Assembly: GCA_945860785.1 (NCBI GenBank)
Contig: CAMATD010000023.1
Coordinates: 1 to 35,172 of the forward strand
From: Variovorax sp. YR752
GTDB lineage: Bacteria > Pseudomonadota > Gammaproteobacteria > Burkholderiales > Burkholderiaceae_C
Direction of reading: 5' to 3'
DNA length: 35,172 nucleotides
A program made the position numbers and the translations under genes. Shown piece by piece: positions 25,921 to 35,172 of this stretch. The first letter of the stretch is position 1. Every line of letters begins with the position of its first letter. The notes beneath the pieces are model-generated. The model was not told where the DNA came from. It searched no databases and was given only the letters and a program-made list of their open reading frames with translations.

Positions 25921-27106
25921 GTGCTTTTGTCTCTCAAGGGAAGTTTCCCGCCCGCCATCCTGGCGCTCGCAGACGGCACGGTCTTTCAAGGCAATTCGAT
26001 CGGAGCCGCCGGCTCCACGACCGGTGAAGTGGTGTTCAACACCGCCATGACCGGTTACCAGGAAATCCTCACCGACCCGAGCTACTGCCAGCAGATCGTC
26101 ACCTTGACGTATCCGCACATCGGCAACTACGGCGTCAACGGTGAAGACATCGAAGCCGACAAGATCCATGCCGCGGGCCTGATCATCAAGGACCTGCCCC
26201 TCGTCGCCTCCAACTTCCGCAAGACCGCCACGCTGAGCGAATACCTCGTGGCCGGCAAGACGGTCGCCATCGCGAACATCGACACCCGCAAGCTCACCCG
26301 CCACCTGCGCACCCATGGCGCGCAGAACGGCTGCATCCTGGGCCTGGCCGCGGGCGAAGCCGTGACGCAGGCGCTCATCGACAAGGCCATCGCCGCCGCC
26401 AAGGCCGCGCCGAGCATGTCCGGCCTCGACCTCGCCAAGGTGGTGTCGGTCACCGAGACCTACGAATGGACCGAAACCGAGTGGAAGCTCGGCGCGGGCT
26501 ATGGCGTGCAGATCACGCCGAAGTTCCACGTCGTCGCCTTCGACTACGGCGTCAAGAAGAACATCCTGCGCATGATCGCCCAGCGCGGCGCGCGCATCAC
26601 GGTGGTGCCGGCGCAGACGCCCGCGGCCGACGTGCTCAAGCTCAAGCCCGATGGCGTCTTCCTGGCCAACGGCCCGGGCGACCCGGAGCCTTGCGACTAC
26701 GCCATCAGCGCCGTCAAGGCACTGATCGAGACCGGTATCCCCACCTTCGGCATCTGCCTGGGCCACCAGATCATGGCGCTGGCCTCGGGCGCCAAGACCT
26801 TCAAGATGAAGTTCGGCCACCACGGCGCGAACCATCCGGTGAAGGACCTCGACAACGGCCGCGTGAGCATCACCAGTCAGAACCATGGCTTCGCGGTCGA
26901 CGAGAAGTCGCTGCCGGCCAACCTGCGTCCCACCCACATCAGCCTGTTCGACAACACGCTGCAGGGCCTCGCACGCACCGACAAGCCCGCGTTCTGCTTC
27001 CAGGGCCACCCGGAAGCCTCGCCCGGCCCGCACGACATCGGCTACCTGTTCGATCGCTTCACGGCACTCATGGAAAAGAACAAGACGGAAAAGACGGAGA
27101 AAGAGA

Positions 27107-27114
<8 letters not shown>
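25921..27114 (+). CDS. carA: carbamoyl phosphate synthase small (glutaminase) subunit
   Basis: CarA hydrolyses glutamine and feeds ammonia through a tunnel to CarB for carbamoyl phosphate, the precursor of arginine and pyrimidines. The N-terminal CPSase_sm domain ([30 protein letters not shown]) is followed by a class I glutamine amidotransferase domain with nucleophile Cys279 (FGICLGHQ) and His363/Glu365 (QGHPEAS). The start is GTG 25921, six bases after GGAG; no ATG fits. It is 397 residues. Its stop overlaps the start of carB by eight bases. Confidence 0.97.
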
Positions 27115-30355
<3,241 letters not shown>

Positions 30356-30360
30356 GCATC

Positions 30361-31230
30361 ATGGAAACCCAGCTCGTCGAACTGGACCTTGCCGACTGGA
30401 ACGCGGCCACGCCCAATGAGGCGTGGATTGCGGCGCTGGAAGCCGGCAAGGTGCTGTACTTCCCGCGCCTGGGCTTCGAGCTGCTGGCTGAAGAACGCAG
30501 CCTGCTGACACCCGGCCTGCTGTCGCCCGACGTGCGGAACATCAGCCTCGATGCCAACGGCAAGCTCAAGGGCGTCGTCGGCGACGAGGCAGTGCAGCGT
30601 ACGGCGGCGGCGATGGTGGGGCGGTTTCGCGCGCAGGCGCAGCAGTTGATCCACGGTCTGCTGCCGCACTACACGCCGGCCTTGCGCCTCGCACCAACGA
30701 GCTATCGGCCGGCGCAGGTCGAGACGCGCGTGCAGTCGTGGCGCGCCGACGACCGCCGGCTGCACGTTGACGCATTTCCGTCGCGACCCAACTACGGCGA
30801 GCGCATCCTACGCGTGTTCACCAACGTCAATCCCGAGGGCGCACCGCGCGTGTGGCGCGTGGGCGAGCCTTTCGAGGGCATCGCCAGGCGCTTCCTGCCG
30901 CGTGCCAAGCCCTATGTGCGCTGGCAGGCGAAGCTGTTGCAGGCGCTGCACGTGACCAAGTCGTTTCGCAGCGAATACGACCACCTGATGCTGCAGCTGC
31001 ACGACGGCATGAAGTCGGACATGGGCTACCAGGAAACCTCTCCGCAGGAAACCGCCAAGTTCCCGCCGGGCTCGGTGTGGGTGTGCTTTTCCGACCAGAC
31101 CTCGCATGCCGTGATGGCGGGCCAGTACATGCTGGAACAGACCCTTCATCTGGCCGCTTCGAAGCAATACAATCCGGATTCGAGCCCGCTCGCCATCCTG
31201 AGCCGGCTGACCGGACGCAACCTCGTCTGA
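30361..31230 (+). CDS. kdoO: Kdo hydroxylase (Fe(II)/2-oxoglutarate dioxygenase)
   Basis: KdoO-type enzymes hydroxylate C3 of the outer Kdo sugar of the LPS inner core to Ko, an oxygen-dependent change known from Burkholderia and related bacteria. The 289-residue protein fits the Kdo_hydroxy family over its full length. The iron site is the HxD of [20 protein letters not shown] (His135, Asp137) with the distal His249 in [14 protein letters not shown], and IFNVNP-like TNVNPEG follows the first motif. ATG 30361 stands 5 bp after carB, so it is probably cotranscribed with carAB although unrelated in pathway. No LPS gene adjoins it; the lpx genes are about 6 kb upstream. I recognise the family but have not compared sequences. 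Confidence 0.82.
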   Translation: METQLVELDLADWNAATPNEAWIAALEAGKVLYFPRLGFELLAEERSLLTPGLLSPDVRNISLDANGKLKGVVGDEAVQRTAAAMVGRFRAQAQQLIHGLLPHYTPALRLAPTSYRPAQVETRVQSWRADDRRLHVDAFPSRPNYGERILRVFTNVNPEGAPRVWRVGEPFEGIARRFLPRAKPYVRWQAKLLQALHVTKSFRSEYDHLMLQLHDGMKSDMGYQETSPQETAKFPPGSVWVCFSDQTSHAVMAGQYMLEQTLHLAASKQYNPDSSPLAILSRLTGRNLV

Positions 31231-31247
31231 TCCTGTCCCCCCAATCG

Positions 31248-31275
31248 ACCGCCGAACGGCATCGTTCGGCGGTTT
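31248..31275 (+). terminator. strong hairpin between kdoO and greA (terminator or greA attenuator)
   Basis: An 11-bp perfect stem (ACCGCCGAACG 31248-31258 with CGTTCGGCGGT 31263-31273) with a GCAT tetraloop is followed by a broken T-rich tail (TTCGCTTTAT). It ends only 22 bp before the greA ATG and 8 bp or so before its Shine-Dalgarno sequence. It could end the carAB-kdoO transcript or act as an attenuator in the greA leader, as known for E. coli greA. Confidence 0.6.
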
Positions 31276-31295
31276 CGCTTTATGGAGAACCAAAC

Positions 31296-31772
31296 ATGGC
31301 CACCATTCCAATCACCAAGCGCGGTGCCGAAAAGCTGCGCGCCGAACTGCATCAACTCAAGACCGTCGACCGCCCCTGGGTCATCAACGCGATTTCCGAA
31401 GCCCGCGCACAGGGTGACCTGAGCGAGAACGCCGAGTACGAAGTCGCCAAGGACCGCCAGGGCTTCATCGAAGGCCGCATCCAGGAAGTCGAAGGCAAGC
31501 TCTCGGCCGCGCAGATCATCGATCCGTCCGAGCTCGATGCGGGCGGCAAGATCGTGTTCGGCTCGACGGTGGAGCTCGAGGAAGAAGAGTCCGGTGAAGC
31601 CGTCAAGTACCAGATCGTGGGCGAGGACGAAGCCGACCTGAAGCTGGGCCTCATCAACATCTCCAGCCCGATCGCGCGCGCGCTGATCGGCAAGGAAGAG
31701 GGCGACACCGCCGAGGTGCAGGCGCCCGGCGGCCTCAAGCGCTACGAGATTGTCGCGGTCAGCTACCTCTGA
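31296..31772 (+). CDS. greA: transcription elongation factor GreA
   Basis: GreA rescues backtracked RNA polymerase by stimulating cleavage of the nascent RNA 3' end. An N-terminal antiparallel coiled coil (1-75) carries the tip motif [17 protein letters not shown] with the acidic Asp/Glu that reach the active site, and a C-terminal FKBP-like domain (80-158) binds polymerase. It is 158 residues, identical in length to E. coli. ATG 31296 follows GGAG at 31284-31287. The family pair greA and yhbY is preserved in this neighbourhood. Confidence 0.98.
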   Translation: MATIPITKRGAEKLRAELHQLKTVDRPWVINAISEARAQGDLSENAEYEVAKDRQGFIEGRIQEVEGKLSAAQIIDPSELDAGGKIVFGSTVELEEEESGEAVKYQIVGEDEADLKLGLINISSPIARALIGKEEGDTAEVQAPGGLKRYEIVAVSYL

Positions 31773-31780
31773 GCTTCGAG

Positions 31781-32197
31781 ATGAAAGACCGCATTGCCCT
31801 GTTGCTGGCCGCCTTCTGGTGGGGCAGCCTCACGACGATCGGTTTTCTGGTGGTGCCGATGCTGTTCGCCCGGCTTGGCAATCCCGCTGTGGCAGGCAAT
31901 TTCGCCGACCAGCTGTTCGAGGCGCAGAGCTGGGTGGCCATTGGCTGCGGGCTGATCCTGCTGGTTCATTTCAGGACCCAGGCCGGCGAGCGCGTGAATG
32001 GGCCCGCGCAGACCGCCATCATGCTGATCCTGAGGGCGTTGTTGTTGGCGCTGCTTCAGCAGTACGCCGTGGCGCCGCGCATTCTTGCGCGCGACAACCT
32101 CAAGCTTTGGCACGCCGCAGGCAGCGGCATGTACATCGTGCAATGGGCGTGCACCGGTGCACTGCTCTGGCGCATGGGCGCTCGCTCGCCGCGCTGA
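31781..32197 (+). CDS. DUF4149-type membrane protein
   Basis: A 138-residue inner-membrane protein with four predicted helices at about 6-29, 49-64, 78-97 and 112-130 and a short basic end (RMGARSPR). FWWGSLTTIGFLVVPMLF in the first helix and the RLGNPAVAG loop are typical of the DUF4149 family often found next to greA and yhbY in betaproteobacteria. The function is unknown. It starts 8 bp after greA and is likely cotranscribed; it ends in a convergent hairpin shared with the glycosyltransferase. Confidence 0.85.
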   Translation: MKDRIALLLAAFWWGSLTTIGFLVVPMLFARLGNPAVAGNFADQLFEAQSWVAIGCGLILLVHFRTQAGERVNGPAQTAIMLILRALLLALLQQYAVAPRILARDNLKLWHAAGSGMYIVQWACTGALLWRMGARSPR

Positions 32198-32203
32198 AAC
32201 AGC

Positions 32204-32225
32204 GATGGCGGCCTTCGCCGCCATC
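32204..32225. terminator. convergent hairpin, possible bidirectional terminator
   Basis: A 9-bp perfect stem (GATGGCGGC 32204-32212 with GCCGCCATC 32217-32225) with a CTTC tetraloop lies between the DUF4149 stop (32197) and the 3' end of the minus-strand glycosyltransferase gene (32234). U-tracts are poor on both sides, so efficiency is uncertain; position and symmetry suit two converging units. Confidence 0.5.
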
Positions 32226-32233
32226 CCTCTCGC

Positions 32234-32998
32234 TCACTCTTTCCAGAACTTCGCGACCCAGCTCGCGGGCCGGATAAAGCGGAAGGCCCGATTGCGCCGG
32301 CCGGCCAGCGCATCGGGCGGATTGCACTCGCCATGAAAAATCATGATGCGTGCGCCCTCGGGAACGAAGGGCTCTTCCCAATAGTTGGTCGGCCAGGTCG
32401 GAATGCCGTGGTACTTGAAGCTGGGGCACCAGGCCTCGGGCCAGTAGGAGAGCTTGCCTTGCTTGTGGAGCATGTCCGACAGGTAGGCCTGCTCGTTGCG
32501 GTACTCGGCCTGAACCTTGTCGATGTTGGTGCGGAGATAGGCCAGCAGGTCGGCATGAGCGCCCAGCTCGAAGCGGTAGACCGACGAGTTGCCTGTGATC
32601 CGCTCGCGCCGCCAGGGGCGGGCGTAATCGTGAATGATCAGGAACTCGCCGGGTTGCTCGAAGAAGGCATCGAGGCTGCCCACAATGACCACGTCGACAT
32701 CCAGGAACAGGGCGGTGCCGCGCAGGCCGTGCAGGTCCTGTTCGAAGGTCGTGAGCTTCTTCCAGCCACCATCGCGCTGGCCTGGGGCCAACTGCAGGTT
32801 GAGCTGTGGAATGGGAAGGCACGTCACCTCGGGGCGGATGCCGTTGCCGTCGTCCGTCAAACACACGAACTTGAAGTCGCCGCTGAGGTTGCGGCGCACC
32901 ATCGCGTAGAGGCGGTTGACATATTCGGGGCCGTATTTCGTGCCCCACTTCATGCAGAGGATATGGCGCTGTGCGCCCTGCGCTGCCACCCAGCTCAA
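32234..32998 (-). CDS. GT-A fold glycosyltransferase of unknown specificity
   Basis: A 254-residue protein with a Rossmann-like N-terminus (HILCMKWGTKYGPEYVNRLY, CLTDD) and a DxD nucleotide-sugar motif (TALFLDVDVVIVG, Asp100 and Asp102). This puts it in the GT-A group, near GT8-like enzymes. Conserved blocks GNSSVYRFELG, NEQAYLSDMLH, WCPSFKYHGIPTWPTNYW and IFHGECNPPDAL define a family of stand-alone transferases that I know only as uncharacterised. There is no signal peptide or membrane helix, so it acts in the cytoplasm or at the membrane face. Its ATG overlaps the yhbY stop (ATGA), implying coupled translation. The acceptor could be an LPS or capsule sugar, which is not shown. Confidence 0.8.
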   Translation of the reverse strand: MSWVAAQGAQRHILCMKWGTKYGPEYVNRLYAMVRRNLSGDFKFVCLTDDGNGIRPEVTCLPIPQLNLQLAPGQRDGGWKKLTTFEQDLHGLRGTALFLDVDVVIVGSLDAFFEQPGEFLIIHDYARPWRRERITGNSSVYRFELGAHADLLAYLRTNIDKVQAEYRNEQAYLSDMLHKQGKLSYWPEAWCPSFKYHGIPTWPTNYWEEPFVPEGARIMIFHGECNPPDALAGRRNRAFRFIRPASWVAKFWKE

Positions 32999-33474
32999 TC
33001 CGACTGGTTGCGCTTCTTGGCCGACAGCGGCCGCTTGGCCTTGGCGCGCTTGATGGTGCCGCCGGGGGTGAGCCGCTGGTTGCCGAGCACGCGCAGGGTC
33101 TTGATTTCGGGGCGCTGGCCACCGCGCTTGCTGTATTTCAGGACCTTGACGTCGCGCGGGCCGGGCATGCGGTCTTCATCGACCACGCGCTCCTTTTCGG
33201 GCTTGGGGCGCCAGAGCACCAGCAGCTTGCCGATGTGCTGGATGGGAGCGGCATCGAGCTCGTCGGCCAGCGTTTGCAGCATGGCGTCGCGGGCCAGTCG
33301 GTCGTCGGAGAACACGCGCACCTTGATCAGGCCATGGGCCTTGAGGGCGGCGTCCGCCTCCTTTTTCACGGCAGGGGTGAGCCCGTCTCCACCGACCATG
33401 ACGATCGGATCCAGGTGGTGAGCTTCGGCGCGGTGCACCTTGCGCTCGGCAGGGGTAAGTTGAATGGCGGGCAT
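32995..33474 (-). CDS. yhbY: YhbY-family RNA-binding (CRM domain) protein
   Basis: YhbY is a ribosome-assembly factor that binds pre-50S particles. The CRM domain (residues 3-95, LTPAERKVHRAEAHHLDP) has a loop reading VGGDGLT in place of the usual GxGGLT, and QHIGKLLVLWRP closes the domain. The product is 159 residues, about 60 longer than E. coli YhbY (97). The extra C-terminus is Arg/Lys-rich and low in predicted structure, ending KRPLSAKKRNQSD, and could add RNA contacts. ATG 33474 is chosen over the longer open frame because the family starts there. A GATAAT on the coding strand lies six bases before the ATG. It diverges from rlmE across 32 bp. Confidence 0.92.
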   Translation of the reverse strand: MPAIQLTPAERKVHRAEAHHLDPIVMVGGDGLTPAVKKEADAALKAHGLIKVRVFSDDRLARDAMLQTLADELDAAPIQHIGKLLVLWRPKPEKERVVDEDRMPGPRDVKVLKYSKRGGQRPEIKTLRVLGNQRLTPGGTIKRAKAKRPLSAKKRNQSD

Positions 33475-33480
33475 CCCCGT

Positions 33481-33486
33481 ATTATC
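33481..33486 (-). promoter_or_regulatory. candidate -10 of yhbY (GATAAT)
   Basis: GATAAT on the minus strand stands six bases before the yhbY ATG and would start a leaderless transcript. TTGGGG (plus-strand 33502-33507) lies 15 bp upstream as a poor -35 and includes the first base of the rlmE ATG. On the opposite strand TAGATA (33492-33497) could serve rlmE, so two promoters may overlap in 32 bp. Confidence 0.35.
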
Positions 33487-33506
33487 GAGGGTAGATAAGC
33501 ACCCCA

Positions 33507-34175
33507 ATGAGCACCAAAGCAAAAAGCAAAAAAGTCAATGAAGCTTGGCTTCACGACCACATCAATGATCCGTACGTGAAATTGGCCACGCGGGAGGGGT
33601 ATCGCGCACGCGCTGCCTACAAGCTCAAGGAGATCGACGAGTCGCTGGGGCTGATCAAGCCCGGGCAGCTGGTGGTCGACCTGGGCTCTACGCCAGGGGC
33701 CTGGAGCCAGTACGTCCGGCGGCGGATGTCGCCGGACGGGGCCGCCTCGGGAGCGCTGGCCGGCACCATCATCGCCCTGGACATGCTGCCGATGGAGCCC
33801 ATCGAGGGGGTGACCTTCCTGCAGGGGGATTTTCGCGAGGCGGAGCTGCTGGAGCAGGTCCTGGGCGTGCTGGCGGGCCGCAAGGCCGATGTGGTGGTGT
33901 CGGACATGGCGCCCAACCTCTCGGGCATCCATTCGGCCGATGGTGCCCGCATTGCGCACCTGATCGAGCTTGCGATCGACTTCGCCCAGCACCATCTGAA
34001 GCCCGAAGGGGCGCTGGTGGCGAAGCTTTTTCATGGCAGCGGCTATGACGAATCGGTCAAGCTGTTCAAGGCCAATTTCCGCACTGTCAAGCCATTCAAG
34101 CCCAAGGCTTCGCGCGATAAATCGGCCGAAACCTTCCTGGTCGGGATGGGATTGAAGGCCCCGGATACGCCTTGA
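33507..34175 (+). CDS. rlmE: 23S rRNA (uridine-2552) 2'-O-methyltransferase RlmE
   Basis: RlmE (FtsJ/RrmJ) methylates U2552 in the A-loop of 23S rRNA late in 50S assembly. The Rossmann SAM-binding motif is [14 protein letters not shown], and the catalytic K-D-K-E tetrad is present as Lys39 (AAYKL), Asp133 (SDMAPN), Lys173 (VAKLFHG) and Glu208 (SAETFLVG). At 222 residues it is a little longer than E. coli (209). The basic N-terminus (STKAKSKK) should bind RNA. As in E. coli it lies directly upstream of ftsH. No Shine-Dalgarno sequence is visible before ATG 33507. Confidence 0.96.
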   Translation: MSTKAKSKKVNEAWLHDHINDPYVKLATREGYRARAAYKLKEIDESLGLIKPGQLVVDLGSTPGAWSQYVRRRMSPDGAASGALAGTIIALDMLPMEPIEGVTFLQGDFREAELLEQVLGVLAGRKADVVVSDMAPNLSGIHSADGARIAHLIELAIDFAQHHLKPEGALVAKLFHGSGYDESVKLFKANFRTVKPFKPKASRDKSAETFLVGMGLKAPDTP

Positions 34176-34245
34176 TACCTTGTTGCCATGAGCCCGCAGG
34201 GGGCGCAATCCCTTGTCAGGCTATGGCTGCTTTAGGGAAATGCCC

Positions 34246-34273
34246 GCTTTTCGCAGCTTGAAAAGCCTAAAAT
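34246..34273 (+). promoter_or_regulatory. ftsH upstream region: inverted repeat, heat-shock-like -35 and sigma-70-like -10
   Basis: Three signals overlap in the 166-bp gap between rlmE and ftsH. GCTTTTC (34246-34252) and GAAAAGC (34260-34266) form a 7-bp inverted repeat. CTTGAA at 34258-34263 equals the sigma-32 -35 consensus, but the downstream -10 is poor. TAAAAT at 34268-34273 is a good sigma-70 -10 without a good -35. In E. coli ftsH is heat-shock controlled. The rest of the gap holds nothing further that I recognise. Confidence 0.4.
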
Positions 34274-34341
34274 GGGGCGCAATTGCGTATCCACAGCGCA
34301 GATTTCATATTCTCGTCACGCGCTTTAGCTTGGAGCTTCGT

Positions 34342-35172
<831 letters not shown>

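Overview
The window is core chromosome of a GC-rich betaproteobacterium, most likely family Comamonadaceae and close to Variovorax. The grounds are the strong G/C bias at third codon positions, the PhaR-RimO pairing, the gene order, a Kdo hydroxylase (KdoO, a Burkholderiales-type lipid A core enzyme) and short GCTAT...ATAGC inverted repeats of the kind I associate with this family. The genus is inferred from protein resemblance, not from a database search. I see no IS element, integrase, prophage, CRISPR array, rRNA or known defence system.

Layout. (1) 1-4957: an unassigned 426-bp left edge, then phaR (PHB regulator), rimO (ribosomal S12 methylthiotransferase), tRNA-Leu(CAG) on the minus strand with its own terminator, and rnr (RNase R), which lacks a good canonical start codon. 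(2) 5006-10312: a less conserved patch with a frameshifted SDR oxidoreductase, the bifunctional NAD(P)HX repair enzyme, a small membrane protein, a DadA-like FAD oxidoreductase carrying two compensating frameshifts, and an amidase-signature hydrolase. (3) 10376-25781: the classic translation/envelope cluster rpsB-tsf // [49 protein letters not shown], followed by a TrmH/SpoU-family RNA methyltransferase. Gaps after pyrH are very short, and the only clear terminators lie between rpsB and tsf and after tsf. (4) 25797-31230: a promoter and structured leader, then carA-carB (overlapping) and kdoO 5 bp downstream. (5) 31248-35172: a leader hairpin and greA, a DUF4149 membrane protein, a GT-A type glycosyltransferase and yhbY on the minus strand, then rlmE and the 5' part of ftsH, which runs off the right edge.

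How the genes work together. Cluster 3 joins translation factors (S2, EF-Ts, RRF) to UMP synthesis, undecaprenyl and isoprenoid precursors (UppS, Dxr), phospholipid precursor (CdsA), outer-membrane protein assembly (RseP, BamA, Skp), and the lipid A/fatty acid branch (LpxD, FabZ, LpxA, LpxB). KdoO would modify the inner-core Kdo of the same LPS. The right end is an RNA/stress module (GreA, YhbY, RlmE, FtsH).

I found no convincing new multi-gene system. The observations most worth checking are the apparent ATC start of rnr, three indels within about 3.2 kb in the accessory patch, inverted repeats embedded in coding sequence, -10-like hexamers placed for leaderless transcription, and structured leaders ahead of carA, greA and ftsH.
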